Shown: positions 54,731 through 64,000, counted from the stretch's first letter. The stretch is 64,000 nt of DNA from Bacteroidales bacterium (GCA_025454795.1 JALONT010000016.1:1-64000), one strand, 5' to 3'. The notes: generated from the letters alone by a model not told the origin. Translations and numbers: made by a program.

Positions 54731-54935
54731 AAAAAGAGGCTGTCTCAAAAGCCCACTACCTCCCCCCGACAATGTCGGGGGTACTTCCCGCCAAAGCGGG
54801 ACAGGCTCTCCGCTGAAGAGGAGGAGAAAGGTAGTATATTATATATCAGCACTTTCCCCTCCTTTCGAAGGAGGGGCGTCAGACGTCATTGGCGTATGAC
54901 GGGGTGGTTAATAAACTCTTGAGACAGCCCCTTTA
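54731..54935. repeat. Composite palindromic element with inverted ends, terminator-like
   Basis: GGCTGTCTCAA (54738-54748) and TTGAGACAGCC (54919-54929) are perfect inverted ends with A/T runs outside, so a hairpin with a T-run could form on both strands as a bidirectional terminator between hsp20 and fprA. The interior has nested hairpins: CCCCCGACA/TGTCGGGGG, TCCCGCC/GGCGGGA-like and CCCCTCCTTTCGAAGGAGGGG. These resemble the CCCCTCC repeat inside pnuT. Confidence 0.7.
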
Positions 54936-56162
54936 TTTTTGTGCACATTCCTCTTTAAACCTCAGTGCAAATTTTTTTCCGAAATCTTTCAGCATTTCTT
55001 CCTTTGATCCGGCAGGTTGGAATTTGAAACCAACAGTCTCTTCAAATACTTTAAGCTTCAGATTCTTCAGCGTTTCAAGAATAATCTCCGGTGCTTCACC
55101 GCTCCATCCATATGATCCGAATGCTCCGGCAAGCTTTCCTTTATCCCTTAAAGGATTTATCAGGGCGAATAATTTATACACCGGGAGTAAAGTATTCTGG
55201 TTTATTGTCGGGGAGCCCACCAGGATTGCATCATTAGATATTATTTTATCCTCAAGCTCTCCCAAGCTGATATTCTCAATATCAACAATATCAATTGTGA
55301 AATCAGCTGTTTCACGGATTGCAGATGCAATAAGGTCCGCTGCCATCTTAGTATAACCATAAGCCGAAACATAAGCAATAAGGATATGCCTTCTTGCATC
55401 CGTATTGGTTATCTTAAGATATTCATTTGCGTAATATTCAGTCAGTTCAATTATCTTCAGCCGGTTTTTATCCAGAATCGGACCATGACCCGGACATATA
55501 TATCTGATATCAAGCGGTTTGATCTTTTCTATAGCTTTAACCATAAAGCGACTGAATGGCTTCAGTATCACATCGAAGTAGTATTTAAATGCCGTAAGAT
55601 AATTTGCTGTGAGATCATCACTCATCTCACCAGTGCAGTAATGAGCACCGAACGAATCACAGGTAAAAAGAACTTTATCCTCCTCGAGCCAGGTATAGAT
55701 AGAATCTGGCCAGTGGAGGTTGGGAGCCGAAATAAAACTTAATGTTTTGTTACCCAGATCGAGCGTGTCACCATCCTTTACCACCAATGATTTAAAAGGC
55801 ACATTCACCATATCCTCCAGGTACCTTATAGCATTTCCGCTTCCTACAACTGTCGCCGATGGAGCAAGCTCAAGCAGGAGCTTAAGGCTGCCGGAATGAT
55901 CAGGCTCGGTATGGTCGAGAATAATGTAACTGATTTCAGCAGGATCTGTAACTGATCTTAGCTTATTCAGGTAAATGCTACTGAATTTCTCTTTGGCAAC
56001 TTCAACCAGAGTTTTCTTTTCAGCATTTATGAAATAGGAATTGTATGTAGTCCCGAACTCTGTATTCATCACAATATCAAATGTTTTGATCTCGTAGTCA
56101 AGAATACCGATCCACTTCACATCCCTGGTAATATCTATGATTCTGTCGTCAGTTTTATTCAT
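54933..56162 (-). CDS. Flavodiiron protein, FprA family A-type flavoprotein
   Basis: 409-aa cytosolic O2/NO reductase. The beta-lactamase-like N-terminal domain has the di-iron ligands HTEPDHSG (about 84-91), the conserved PNLHWPDS and CPGHGPI. The flavodoxin domain starts near 252 with ILIAYVSAYGYTKMAAD and contains VGSPTINQNT and GSYGWSGE. It would reduce O2 to water, protecting anaerobic metabolism, with electrons from rubredoxin or similar. It closes the rsfS-ftsH-cdsA-psd unit, 12 nt after psd. Confidence 0.93.
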   Translation of the reverse strand: MNKTDDRIIDITRDVKWIGILDYEIKTFDIVMNTEFGTTYNSYFINAEKKTLVEVAKEKFSSIYLNKLRSVTDPAEISYIILDHTEPDHSGSLKLLLELAPSATVVGSGNAIRYLEDMVNVPFKSLVVKDGDTLDLGNKTLSFISAPNLHWPDSIYTWLEEDKVLFTCDSFGAHYCTGEMSDDLTANYLTAFKYYFDVILKPFSRFMVKAIEKIKPLDIRYICPGHGPILDKNRLKIIELTEYYANEYLKITNTDARRHILIAYVSAYGYTKMAADLIASAIRETADFTIDIVDIENISLGELEDKIISNDAILVGSPTINQNTLLPVYKLFALINPLRDKGKLAGAFGSYGWSGEAPEIILETLKNLKLKVFEETVGFKFQPAGSKEEMLKDFGKKFALRFKEECAQK

Positions 56163-56174
56163 TTCTGGCCGATT

Positions 56175-56831
56175 TCAGATTTTGGCAATAATGCTTTTAT
56201 TTGCTCTCACCTGCTGAAGTATCGAAACCTCAACTTCTGTTCCCATTGGCAGGAAAATATCAACTCTAGACCCAAATTTAATAAAACCCAATTCATCGCC
56301 CTGCCTGACATCCTGATTTTCTTTTGCATAAGTAACGATCCTGCGCGCTACGGCTCCGGCAACCTGCCTGACAAGCACCTCTTTCCCGGTTTTTGTCTCG
56401 ATAACAATAGTGCTTCTTTCATTTAATTCAGATGATTTCGGATGCCATGCAACCATTTTATTCCCTGGATGATATCTGACAAACTTTATTCGCCCTGAAA
56501 CGGGGTACCTGTTACTGTGCACATTTAAAGGCGACATAAAAATTGATACCTGTAATCTGGTATCTTTAAAATATTCCATTTCTTCTGTCTCTTCAATGAC
56601 AACCACTTTTCCATCTGCCGGTGCAAAAACCAGTTCAGGATCAGGCTCGAGAGCCCGTTCAGGCCTACGGAAAAAAAATATAAGAAAAACGTAAAGTATA
56701 AATGAACAGATCAGAAATGTCCATTTTAAAAGAGTTTCATCAACCCATAATGTAGATACAAATATATTGAGCAGCAATAAAATCAGAAGACTGAAAGCTA
56801 AAATCCTGTATCCTTCTTTGTGAATGCTCAT
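56175..56831 (-). CDS. psd: Phosphatidylserine decarboxylase
   Basis: 218-aa membrane-associated enzyme making phosphatidylethanolamine. Two membrane segments lie at residues about 9-55. The sequence VFAPADGKVV, MSPLNVHSNRYPVSG and the autocleavage site GFIKFGSRVD (GS about 188-189, in place of LGST) match the short Psd type. Self-cleavage at Gly-Ser would create the pyruvoyl group. It follows cdsA by 37 nt and precedes fprA. Confidence 0.93.
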   Translation of the reverse strand: MSIHKEGYRILAFSLLILLLLNIFVSTLWVDETLLKWTFLICSFILYVFLIFFFRRPERALEPDPELVFAPADGKVVVIEETEEMEYFKDTRLQVSIFMSPLNVHSNRYPVSGRIKFVRYHPGNKMVAWHPKSSELNERSTIVIETKTGKEVLVRQVAGAVARRIVTYAKENQDVRQGDELGFIKFGSRVDIFLPMGTEVEVSILQQVRANKSIIAKI

Positions 56832-56868
56832 TTCCTTAAATTTTGCAAAACTAATTAAGTCCGGTCAA

Positions 56869-57711
56869 TCATCCAAAAAGTGAAATAAAAAGAAAGACCA
56901 GAGGAAAAGATATTATTGCGCTGTCGAAACGGTCAAGAAAGCCTCCGTGCCCCGGCATTATGGTTCCGGAATCCTTGACTCCAATGCTTCTTTTAAGCAT
57001 AGATTCAATGAGATCACCGTACGTTCCTGAAACTGAAACAATCAGTGCAATTAATACCCATCTTTCCCTTTCAACCACTCCAAGCCAATCTGATAGCAAC
57101 CATGCAGCAACAGCGGCCAGGATCATCCCTCCGAAAAATCCTTCCCACGATTTCTTAGGAGATATCCTTTCCATAAGGCGATGCCGTCCAAAGGAGATGC
57201 CAGCCAGGTATGCTCCCACATCATTTGCCCATAAAAGCAGGAAGAATCCAATAATTATTCCGGGTGAAAATACGACCTGGTTATGAGGCAGTAATGAAGG
57301 AAGTCCATCGCGGGAAAATGCTGCGAAAGGGAATAATGAAAAAGGAAGTGCAGTATAGAGGACAGAGAAGAAAGTATGAGCAAGTGAATCAAAAGGTTTT
57401 TCCTGTCTCCTGTAAAGTTCGAGAATCATTATCAGGAGCATCAGCGGGATCAGAACCAGGAGAAACTTCATTTTCAAAACTCCTGCAGCGATGAGTGTTG
57501 AGATAATGTAAGCCGCTGCCCCCGTAATTATGCCGGGAATCATCTGAGGTTTTGTCCCTGTATTTCCGACCATCAGATAATATTCGTACTGAATACCGGC
57601 AAGTATAACGAGACCTGTCAGAAAGAAAGAGACGGGGTGGATCCAGAATCCTCCCAGCACGAATATTACAATCCATGCCCCGGTTAAGGTCCTTCTGAAA
57701 AAATTATTCAA
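56869..57711 (-). CDS. cdsA: Phosphatidate cytidylyltransferase
   Basis: 280-aa inner-membrane enzyme producing CDP-diacylglycerol from CTP and phosphatidic acid. Eight or so membrane helices are seen. The signature is near the C-terminus: SPKKSWEGFFGG (about 183-194) and DLIESMLKRSIGVKDSGTIMPGHGG (its MKR-GVKDSG-PGHGG pattern, about 232-256). It overlaps the ftsH stop by 4 nt. Together with PssA (48.8 kb) and Psd it completes PE synthesis. Confidence 0.94.
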   Translation of the reverse strand: MNNFFRRTLTGAWIVIFVLGGFWIHPVSFFLTGLVILAGIQYEYYLMVGNTGTKPQMIPGIITGAAAYIISTLIAAGVLKMKFLLVLIPLMLLIMILELYRRQEKPFDSLAHTFFSVLYTALPFSLFPFAAFSRDGLPSLLPHNQVVFSPGIIIGFFLLLWANDVGAYLAGISFGRHRLMERISPKKSWEGFFGGMILAAVAAWLLSDWLGVVERERWVLIALIVSVSGTYGDLIESMLKRSIGVKDSGTIMPGHGGFLDRFDSAIISFPLVFLFISLFG

Positions 57712-59843
57712 GATTTGACAGGTTTATTCTTTGTGTTTTGACTTCTTTTTGGATTTCCCGGAGCAGCTTTCTCTTTCATTAATAAATCCTGGACCAGCTC
57801 ACTTTTTGTATTCTTTTTCGCCTTTCCGGATTTTTCTTTCTCCTTTTCGGGAATCTTCTCTGCATCTATTTTCTCCTTTGCTTCTCTCTGTTCTTTTACA
57901 ATTTCTCCTTTTCTCTTGCCAAAGATCCTTTCGAGATCTTCGCTGAAAATGACCTCTTTTTCGAGGAGCAGTTCAGCAAGCTCTGTAAGTCCTTTTATAT
58001 TGGCTTTAAGCACTTCTTTAGCTCTCAGGTACGACTCCCCTATGATTTGCTTAACCTCATTGTCTATCACTTCGGCAGTCTTCTCACTGTATGGTTTTGT
58101 AAATCCATAATCTGTCTGCCCTGATGAATCATAGAAGCTTATATTTCCGACCTTTTCGCTCATTCCGAAGTAAGAGACCATAGCATAAGCCTGTTTGGTG
58201 ATCTTTTCAAGATCGCTAAGAGCACCTGTTGATATCTTACCGAAAACCAGCTCTTCTGAAGCACGCCCTCCCAAAGCATAGGCCATTTCATCAAGCAGCT
58301 GTTCGCGGGTTGTAATCTGCCTTTCTTCAGGAAGATACCAGGCAGCTCCGAGAGCTCTGCCTCTGGGTATTATGGTTACTTTAAGCAATGGACTGGCATA
58401 TTCCAGAAGCCAGCTTACTGTTGCATGCCCGGCTTCATGATAAGCAATAGTCTTTTTCTCAACCATCGAAATGATCTTGCTTTTTCTCTCCAGACCGCCA
58501 ACAATTCTGTCGACAGCATCAAGGAAATCCTGATTTTCAACCACAGTTTTGTTCTTCCTGGCAGCAATAAGGGCTGATTCGTTACATACATTGGCAATGT
58601 CGGCTCCGGAAAATCCGGGAGTCTGTTTTGCCAGAAATTTAATGTCAAAATCTTTTTCGAGTTTTATGGGGCGCAGATGCACCTTAAATATCGCTTCTCT
58701 TTCTGTAAGGTCAGGAAGCTCGACATGTATCTGGCGGTCAAAACGACCTGCACGGAGCAGGGCTCTGTCCAGAATATCTGCTCTGTTCGTTGCGGCAAGG
58801 ATGATCACCCCCATGTTGGTTCCAAAGCCATCCATTTCTGTAAGAAGCTGGTTCAGTGTATTTTCACGTTCATCGTTCGATCCGAAGTTAACATTCCTCC
58901 CACGTGCGCGACCAACAGCATCTATCTCATCAATAAATACAATACATGGAGCCTTCTCCTTAGCCTGCTTAAAAAGGTCTCTTACCCTTGAAGCTCCCAC
59001 ACCAACAAACATTTCGACAAAATCTGATCCTGATAATGAAAAGAATGGCACATTGGCTTCGCCAGCAACGGCCTTGGCAAGCAGAGTCTTTCCTGTTCCG
59101 GGAGGGCCGATCAGAAGAGCTCCCTTTGGTATTTTTCCTCCAAGCTGAGTATATTTTTTCGGATTCTTGAGGAAATCGACGATTTCCATGACTTCAGTTT
59201 TTGCCTCTTCGAGTCCGGCAACATCATTGAAGTTGAGCTTTACATTTGTATCCTTGTCAAAGATCTGAGCTTTTGATTTCCCTACACTGAATATACCACC
59301 GGCACCACCGGCACCGCCTCCTGTCATCCTGCGCATCATGAACAGCCAGAGTCCTATTAATAATACCGGTAAAATAAGCCAGCCAATAATGTCGGCGAAG
59401 TAGTTCTTCTTAGTAACATATTCGGGATATATATAATCCTTTTCAGTATACCCTGCATTCTTTTGCGTTTCAATGATAAAAGGTTCAAAATTGCTTATAT
59501 CACCTATCATGTATATGAATTGAGGTTTCGGAACCTGAAGTCCAAATCCGCCACCGGGTTTCGGTAGTTTGGTATATCGTCCCGACTTAACAGCATCTTC
59601 TGTAAGGTAAATTTCAGCCTGATCTTTATTGACCACGACCAGACTCTTGATGTCGTGGTTGGCAATCATGTCCTTGATCATACTCGTTGTGGCTTTCTGT
59701 GATGTACTGCCGGTGAAGACCAGATTGAAAAGAATAAGTGAAACAGCCAGAATGGCAAAAATCCAATTGCTGTTAAAACGCGGCTTGGCGTTTTTGTCAT
59801 CCTTCTTTTCAGGAGAGGTATTATTATTTATATTATCTGCCAT
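57708..59843 (-). CDS. ftsH: ATP-dependent zinc metalloprotease FtsH
   Basis: 711-aa membrane AAA+ protease. Membrane segments lie at about 25-45 and 150-170. The AAA+ module has Walker [10 protein letters not shown] (about 243-251), Walker [11 protein letters not shown] and the SRH region [20 protein letters not shown]. The zinc site HEAGH is near 468. The last 60 residues are a Lys/Glu-rich disordered tail. It lies 11 nt after rsfS and overlaps cdsA. It would degrade misassembled membrane proteins. Confidence 0.96.
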   Translation of the reverse strand: MADNINNNTSPEKKDDKNAKPRFNSNWIFAILAVSLILFNLVFTGSTSQKATTSMIKDMIANHDIKSLVVVNKDQAEIYLTEDAVKSGRYTKLPKPGGGFGLQVPKPQFIYMIGDISNFEPFIIETQKNAGYTEKDYIYPEYVTKKNYFADIIGWLILPVLLIGLWLFMMRRMTGGGAGGAGGIFSVGKSKAQIFDKDTNVKLNFNDVAGLEEAKTEVMEIVDFLKNPKKYTQLGGKIPKGALLIGPPGTGKTLLAKAVAGEANVPFFSLSGSDFVEMFVGVGASRVRDLFKQAKEKAPCIVFIDEIDAVGRARGRNVNFGSNDERENTLNQLLTEMDGFGTNMGVIILAATNRADILDRALLRAGRFDRQIHVELPDLTEREAIFKVHLRPIKLEKDFDIKFLAKQTPGFSGADIANVCNESALIAARKNKTVVENQDFLDAVDRIVGGLERKSKIISMVEKKTIAYHEAGHATVSWLLEYASPLLKVTIIPRGRALGAAWYLPEERQITTREQLLDEMAYALGGRASEELVFGKISTGALSDLEKITKQAYAMVSYFGMSEKVGNISFYDSSGQTDYGFTKPYSEKTAEVIDNEVKQIIGESYLRAKEVLKANIKGLTELAELLLEKEVIFSEDLERIFGKRKGEIVKEQREAKEKIDAEKIPEKEKEKSGKAKKNTKSELVQDLLMKEKAAPGNPKRSQNTKNKPVKS

Positions 59844-59854
59844 AAATATTTTAC

Positions 59855-60232
59855 TTACTTAATTTTATCTTCCATTGCTTCAATTTCACCATCAGCCCAC
59901 AGTGATTCCAGGCTGTAGAAACTCCTGTACTCTTCCTGAAATATATGAACAACAACGTTCCCGTAATCCAGAAGCACCCAGTAACAATTATCAAGTCCCT
60001 CAACGTGCAATGGTTTTTCTCCGGCTACTTTCCGCACAGTATCTTCAACCGAATCACAAATGGAGTCAACCTGTGTTACCGACGAACCGTGACATATAAT
60101 GAAAAAATCAGCGATTCTGTTTTCGAGTTTCCGTAAATCAATTTTCAGGACATTCAGTCCTTTTTTTTCAAATATTCCTTTTATTACACTTTTTACAAGA
60201 ACATCAGCTCCGTCAGACCTTTTCTTCATCAA
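59855..60232 (-). CDS. rsfS: Ribosomal silencing factor RsfS
   Basis: 125-aa protein that binds L14 of the large subunit and blocks subunit joining in slow growth. The family pattern is clear: KGLNVLKIDLRKLENRIADFFIICHGSSVTQVDSICDSV (diagnostic part DFFIICHGSS) and WVLLDYGNVVVHIFQEEYRSFYSLESLWADG (diagnostic part DYGNVVVHIF). It is the promoter-proximal gene before ftsH. A minus-strand TACTTTTG lies at 60258-60265, about 25 nt upstream, as a -7 candidate. Confidence 0.94.
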   Translation of the reverse strand: MMKKRSDGADVLVKSVIKGIFEKKGLNVLKIDLRKLENRIADFFIICHGSSVTQVDSICDSVEDTVRKVAGEKPLHVEGLDNCYWVLLDYGNVVVHIFQEEYRSFYSLESLWADGEIEAMEDKIK

Positions 60233-60385
60233 TAATTATCAATTAGATATCAACTCGCAAAAGTACAAACTTTTATCTGTATTTTTGCCACAGCACTCCA
60301 ATTATGCAATTTAAATGCCAATCTCAGCATAATCAGGCAAATTGATGCGGTAATTAAAATACAACCTGTTAATTCGTTAACAATC

Positions 60386-61126
60386 ATGATTATAGGGTCA
60401 AAACTTCTCTTCTACGAAGATCTGCCATCCACCAATACTCAGGCATCCCGGCTTCTGAAGGAAAAAGTACAGCAGGAAGGTACCGTGGTATATACTGATT
60501 TCCAGACAGCCGGAAGAGGCCAGACAGGTAATAAATGGGAAAGCGGGAAAGGCAAAAACCTGTTATTCAGTATAATGCTTTATCCGGATACAATATTACC
60601 GGAAGACCAGTTTATGATTTCAATGAGCGTTTCACTGGGAATTTGTGATTTTCTTGATAGTCACCTGGAGGGAGCAACAATCAAATGGCCCAACGACAAT
60701 TATGTCAAAAATGACAAAATAGCAGGAATTCTTATTGAAAATTCAATTATGGGGGATAAGATTGAAAGCTGTGTTACAGGCATAGGTCTTAATATAAATC
60801 AGGTAACTTTCCCCACAGAAATTCCGAATGCAGTATCACTGAAAAAAGTCACAGGAAAAGAATATACCCCTGACCAATGCCTTAATGAAGTTCTTTCCCG
60901 GTTAGACTTCAGATACAGGCAGCTTTTATATGACGACAGGGCAATGATCCGGTCGGAGTATGTCTCCCGGCTTTACAGGCTTAATGAATGGCATCTGTTC
61001 AGAAGAAAAGGTTCAATATTTAGCGGAAGGATTACAGACGTTCTGTCGTCAGGGAAGCTGATTATAGAGGAAAATACCGGGAAAATGTCAGAGTTCGGCT
61101 TCAGGGAAATTGAATACGTTAGATAG
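60386..61126 (+). CDS. birA: Biotin--[acetyl-CoA-carboxylase] ligase
   Basis: 246-aa cytosolic enzyme that attaches biotin to BCCP. The catalytic motif GRGQTGNKWESGKGKNL (about 49-65) and the lid KWPNDNYVKNDKIAGILIE (about 98-116) are intact. There is no N-terminal HTH, so it is the non-repressor type and does not bind the bio operator. It starts 153 nt from rsfS in the divergent direction; TATTTTTG at 60280-60287 is a -7 candidate. It overlaps the convergent SRPBCC gene by 8 nt. Confidence 0.93.
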   Translation: MIIGSKLLFYEDLPSTNTQASRLLKEKVQQEGTVVYTDFQTAGRGQTGNKWESGKGKNLLFSIMLYPDTILPEDQFMISMSVSLGICDFLDSHLEGATIKWPNDNYVKNDKIAGILIENSIMGDKIESCVTGIGLNINQVTFPTEIPNAVSLKKVTGKEYTPDQCLNEVLSRLDFRYRQLLYDDRAMIRSEYVSRLYRLNEWHLFRRKGSIFSGRITDVLSSGKLIIEENTGKMSEFGFREIEYVR

Positions 61127-61547
61127 TATCTTTCCAGCCTCTGAACTTTTCCATCTCCCTGATCAGGGTCTCAAGGAATTGCTTAACAGGCTCAGCTGCC
61201 ATTATTTTCAGAAATGGGTTCATCTCTGCTGAGAGAATAACCCTTACTTCTGCTTCCTTTTCACTTTTGCCGAGAATGTTCAGAACCAGGGAGAAATCGT
61301 TGATCTGCATAGCATTACCTGAATAAACAACTTCACAGAATTTTTCTGTTTCAGAGATACGGGCAGTGACAGTTCCAAGCATACTGACCTGGATACTGCA
61401 TGAATCCTTATCAATCTTAAGGTTACTGGTACCTCCCCTGGGAATAATACGTTCAAAATTCCTTAAGTCAGTAACAAAATCAAACAGATCCTCCGCACTG
61501 CAGTCAACCTTCCCCGGCCTGCTTTCATAGTTAGTAATATCGCTCAT
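61119..61547 (-). CDS. SRPBCC/START-like small protein
   Basis: About 142-aa soluble protein with a START/SRPBCC-like pattern: DCSAEDLFDFVTDLRNFERIIP at the start, a series of beta strands, and a C-terminal helix (EPVKQFLETLIREMEKFRGW). A TTG- or ATG-type upstream start at 61586 would overlap pyrE by 29 nt; ATG 61547 begins 11 nt after the pyrE stop and matches the domain start better. Function unknown. It probably shares a transcript with pyrE. Confidence 0.75.
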   Translation of the reverse strand: MSDITNYESRPGKVDCSAEDLFDFVTDLRNFERIIPRGGTSNLKIDKDSCSIQVSMLGTVTARISETEKFCEVVYSGNAMQINDFSLVLNILGKSEKEAEVRVILSAEMNPFLKIMAAEPVKQFLETLIREMEKFRGWKDTI

Positions 61548-61557
61548 TGACAATTTC

Positions 61558-62193
61558 TTATTTTGTTCGCCAGTTTCCCGGATCACTTCTCCATTCTTTT
61601 AATGTCTCGACATCAGCTTCAGTTACATAACCTGTTTTTACTGCTGTTTCGATGAGTGTACTATAGTTGCACAGTGTTTTCAGGTTGCAACTTTCTTCTG
61701 TAAAACCTTTCTCTGCCTTGCTGAATTCATAAGTAAAAATAGCTACCATTCCCAGCACTTTGCAGCCTGCATCACGGAGAGCCTTTACGGCATTAAGGCT
61801 GCTGCCGCCGGTTGATATAAGATCTTCAACCACAACTACTTTCTGTCCCTTTTCAAAATAACCTTCTATCTGGTTACCAAGTCCATGCTCCTTGGCACCG
61901 GATCTCACATAAATAAAAGGTAATCCCAGTTTATCAGCGGCAAGAGCTCCGTGCGATATAGCGCCCGTGGCTACACCCGCAATCATTTCAGCCCGGGGGT
62001 AAAGATCACCGATCAACCGTACAAATGAATCACGGATATAAGATCTCACCTCAGGGAATGAGAGTGTTTTACGGTTATCGCAATAAATCGGAGATTTCCA
62101 CCCGGATGCCCACGTAAAAGGATTTGACGGTTGCAATTTTATTGCTTTAATTTGTAACAGATATTCGGCGATTTTTTTTGCACTATTTTCCAT
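61558..62193 (-). CDS. pyrE: Orotate phosphoribosyltransferase
   Basis: About 211-aa cytosolic enzyme of pyrimidine synthesis, joining orotate and PRPP to OMP. The substrate-binding [12 protein letters not shown] (about 27-38) and the PRPP motif [13 protein letters not shown] (about 119-131) are present. I choose ATG 62193 ([12 protein letters not shown]), as an upstream in-frame ATG at 62214 would overlap the divergent Nudix start codon. The two divergent start codons are then only 6 nt apart. Confidence 0.93.
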   Translation of the reverse strand: MENSAKKIAEYLLQIKAIKLQPSNPFTWASGWKSPIYCDNRKTLSFPEVRSYIRDSFVRLIGDLYPRAEMIAGVATGAISHGALAADKLGLPFIYVRSGAKEHGLGNQIEGYFEKGQKVVVVEDLISTGGSSLNAVKALRDAGCKVLGMVAIFTYEFSKAEKGFTEESCNLKTLCNYSTLIETAVKTGYVTEADVETLKEWRSDPGNWRTK

Positions 62194-62199
62194 ACGAAA

Positions 62200-62811
62200 A
62201 TGTATAAAGTTCATTTCGAAAACAGATTCGTCCTGATTAGTTCTGAACCTGACCGGTTACAAAAATACGGGTTATTTCATAAGTTTAACGACACAAAAGA
62301 ACTTTATAAGATCATTGCTGATTTTCAGTTTGATCAGAAAATCTCAGCTCTTAATATTTACGGACCCGATATAAAACATATCTGGAAGATATTCAGGATT
62401 TATTTTACCGAAGTGGGTGCAGCCGGAGGATTAGTCCGTCACACTTCGGGCCGTTTCCTTTTTATTGAGAAGAAGGGGAAGCTTGATCTGCCGAAGGGTC
62501 ATATTGAACCGGGAGAGGAACCTGAGACCTGTGCATTAAGAGAAGTAAAAGAAGAATGCGGGATTACAGGTCACTCAATTGTTAAGCCCCTTGAGCCCAG
62601 CTACCATACATATTCCTGGGAAGGTATCTCATACCTTAAAAAGACCTCCTGGTTCCTGATGAAATATGATGGTGAAATGGTTACTGAACCTCAGGTAAAG
62701 GAGGGAATTACCTCTGTTGAATGGCTTCTTCCTGATGAAATAAGCAAAATAAAAAAAACGGCCTGGCTGTCGCTGATGGATATGATAAACATATCAATAT
62801 TCAGAACCTAA
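62200..62811 (+). CDS. Nudix hydrolase
   Basis: 203-aa protein with an N-terminal region of about 65 residues (the family's Bacteroidota-type extension) and a Nudix domain. The Nudix box GHIEPGEE...REVKEECGI (about 105-127) has all of the metal-binding Glu residues. The substrate, a nucleoside diphosphate derivative, is not readable. It is divergent from pyrE with 6 nt between start codons, and its stop overlaps coaD by 4 nt. Confidence 0.9.
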   Translation: MYKVHFENRFVLISSEPDRLQKYGLFHKFNDTKELYKIIADFQFDQKISALNIYGPDIKHIWKIFRIYFTEVGAAGGLVRHTSGRFLFIEKKGKLDLPKGHIEPGEEPETCALREVKEECGITGHSIVKPLEPSYHTYSWEGISYLKKTSWFLMKYDGEMVTEPQVKEGITSVEWLLPDEISKIKKTAWLSLMDMINISIFRT

Positions 62812-63290
62812 TCCTCTTTTCCCTTGTAATCTTTAAGATTTATTGAAGCAGGGACAAACTGCGAAGCATCTCCTCCGTTGCAAATTATATCGCGTACAAT
62901 AGTTGAATTTATGTGTGTATGCTCCGGAACTGTCAGGAGAAAGACTGTTTCAATTCCCGTTGCCATTACCTTATTAACCTGAGCAATAGCTCTTTCAAAT
63001 TCAAAGTCGGCTGCTGTCCTTAGTCCTCTTAAAATATATTTTGCCCCGTTCTTCTTACAATAATCAACTGTAAGTCCTTCATAATGATCGATTTTTACAC
63101 GTGGTTCATTCTGAAAAACTTTTGAGATCATCTTCTTCCTCGTTTTCAAAGGATAGTAACATTTTTTAATGGCATTAGCTCCAACAGCGATAATTATTTC
63201 ATCAAAAAGGCTGAGAGCCCGCCTGACAATTGCTTCGTGGCCTATAGTAAAAGGATCAAAAGATCCCGGGAAAACAGCTATTTTCTTCAT
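62808..63290 (-). CDS. coaD: Phosphopantetheine adenylyltransferase
   Basis: 160-aa cytosolic enzyme of the penultimate step in CoA synthesis. The nucleotidyltransferase motif GSFDPFTIGH (about 9-18) with the catalytic His, RGLRTAADFEFE and the NSTIVRD (ISSTxVR-type) motif near the C-terminus are all present. Length is normal. Its start follows a gap of 226 nt in which I see no clear gene. Confidence 0.95.
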   Translation of the reverse strand: MKKIAVFPGSFDPFTIGHEAIVRRALSLFDEIIIAVGANAIKKCYYPLKTRKKMISKVFQNEPRVKIDHYEGLTVDYCKKNGAKYILRGLRTAADFEFERAIAQVNKVMATGIETVFLLTVPEHTHINSTIVRDIICNGGDASQFVPASINLKDYKGKED

Positions 63291-63516
63291 TCAAATGTAA
63301 TTAAAACTGAATATCAATAAGTTAATAAATTAAGGTACAAATGAGGTACAATGAAGCATTAAAACTGTGCCTTTTTGTCATCAAAGTTAATAATTTACGA
63401 TTACTGCAATGAAAAAACGAAACGGTAAGAAGAAAACTCATCACATAAGGGGTCTTGAAGCACCAATCTGGCATCAATTAGCCTCAACTTTGAATTTATT
63501 AAAGAAAATAAAGTCT

Positions 63517-64000
63517 TTACTGATGAACCGGTTTGTACCATGATGGTCCGCAGTTAACTGCAGTAGCCAGTTCAACTTTCGGAACCTCATCAAAATTCTG
63601 AAAAGCACCAACCACAGGATTTTTGAAAGTTCGTCCTAAAATATCAGATTTCACAAACGAAAGTTCCTTCGCTTCATTCTTAGAGTAAGGAATTAGAAAT
63701 CCTCCGAGCTTCCCGGTTAAAACCTCACCAGGAACTGTACCTTTTGCTTTATAAAATCCTTTTTCATTAACCATTATATTATTCTCGAAAGTTATTCCAT
63801 CTGTCTTGTCATACTTTATTATCAGTTCGTTCTGATCCGGACAATAAACAAGATTATTGATCATTAAAGTACTTTCAGGTCTGACAGTGCAGTTATTCTC
63901 GCTTGATCCGGTACCAAGGCTCCAGGTATCATTGCAGTCAAAAAATGTATTATTGGCAATTATCACATTTTTTACTGAGGCATACCCGGAAGGAGGAGAA
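63517..64000 (-). CDS. Right-handed beta-helix protein, polysaccharide lyase family 6-like (partial, 5' end outside window)
   Basis: The frame is open to the right edge, where it reads SPPSGYASVKNVIIANNTFF; the GTG at 63966 is therefore only an internal codon. About 161 C-terminal residues are seen. Repeated short strands (IIANNTFFDC, LMINNLVYC, ITFENNIMVN) are typical of a beta-helix, and the pattern resembles the C-terminal half of chondroitinase B/alginate lyases of PL6. The catalytic residues lie outside the window. Substrate: alginate, chondroitin or a related uronate polymer, by family only. Confidence 0.65.
   Translation of the reverse strand, partial: SPPSGYASVKNVIIANNTFFDCNDTWSLGTGSSENNCTVRPESTLMINNLVYCPDQNELIIKYDKTDGITFENNIMVNEKGFYKAKGTVPGEVLTGKLGGFLIPYSKNEAKELSFVKSDILGRTFKNPVVGAFQNFDEVPKVELATAVNCGPSWYKPVHQ

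Noticed and set aside
63292-63299. TACATTTG promoter-like motif upstream of coaD
   Set aside because: It lies 2 nt before the start codon, too close for a -7 element unless the transcript is leaderless or starts inside the gene.
63409-63543. 44-aa basic ORF on the + strand (MKKRNGKKKTHHIRG...)
   Set aside because: It overlaps the 3' end of the PL6-like gene on the other strand, has no recognisable family and no clear ribosome binding site. A real small gene is possible, but the support is too thin.

Overview
The window reads as chromosomal DNA of a Bacteroidota bacterium, most probably of the order Bacteroidales or a relative. Signs of this are a TonB-dependent receptor with an N-terminal carboxypeptidase-regulatory-like domain, the families DUF4290, DUF4492, DUF5683 and BT0820, AGG/AGA-rich arginine codons, few clear Shine-Dalgarno sequences and several TAnnTTTG (-7) promoter elements. 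I see no rRNA, tRNA, CRISPR array, phage or intact insertion sequence. The genes suggest a facultative or nanaerobic, K+-scavenging, polysaccharide-using organism (bd oxidase, flavodiiron protein, [FeFe]-hydrogenase maturation).

Layout. 0-4.1 kb: thiamine salvage operon under a TPP riboswitch (outer-membrane receptor, PnuT permease, thiamine pyrophosphokinase). 4.2-11.5 kb: small hypotheticals, DedA, a GH2 glycosidase, an acyl-CoA synthetase and a GNAT-like protein. 11.6-18.3 kb: a CrtI-like oxidoreductase, two tandem Kup K+ transporters and a CapA-like protein. 18.4-26.8 kb: a complete Kdp system in which kdpF is split from the rest, lies on the opposite strand and shares a promoter/operator layout with kdpA. 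27-31.9 kb: a metal-transporter-like protein, DUF4290-murA, grpE-dnaJ. 32-38.4 kb: a NatAB-like ABC exporter, then a sigma-54 activator/aspartase/HydF operon. 38.4-45.3 kb: parA-parB-DUF5683-mltD and a very large SGNH-MBOAT fusion. 45.6-49.7 kb: lipid kinase, glutaminyl cyclase, BT0820 hydrolase, a repeat-filled gap and phosphatidylserine synthase. 49.5-54 kb: cytochrome bd operon and an AI-2E family permease. 54.2-63.3 kb: Hsp20, then rsfS-ftsH-cdsA-psd-fprA, birA, pyrE, a Nudix gene and coaD. Right edge: 3' part of a PL6-like beta-helix lyase.

How the genes work together. CdsA, PssA and Psd give the full CDP-DAG to phosphatidylethanolamine route. Two Kup proteins plus Kdp form a low- to high-affinity K+ uptake set within 14 kb. 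PnuT, ThiN and the receptor carry thiamine from outside the cell to TPP.

The most interesting signals are (1) the relocated kdpF with a mirror copy of the kdpA control region, an 11-bp-spaced CTTTATA direct repeat; (2) two extra miniproteins tied to the kdp locus; (3) an in-frame invasion of the thiamine permease by intergenic repeat DNA; (4) families of palindromic or heptanucleotide repeats that begin at or within a few bases of stop codons; and (5) the SGNH-MBOAT fusion and the HTH-less sigma-54 activator joined to aspA-hydF. All identifications come from reading the sequence and from knowledge of the families; no database search was run.
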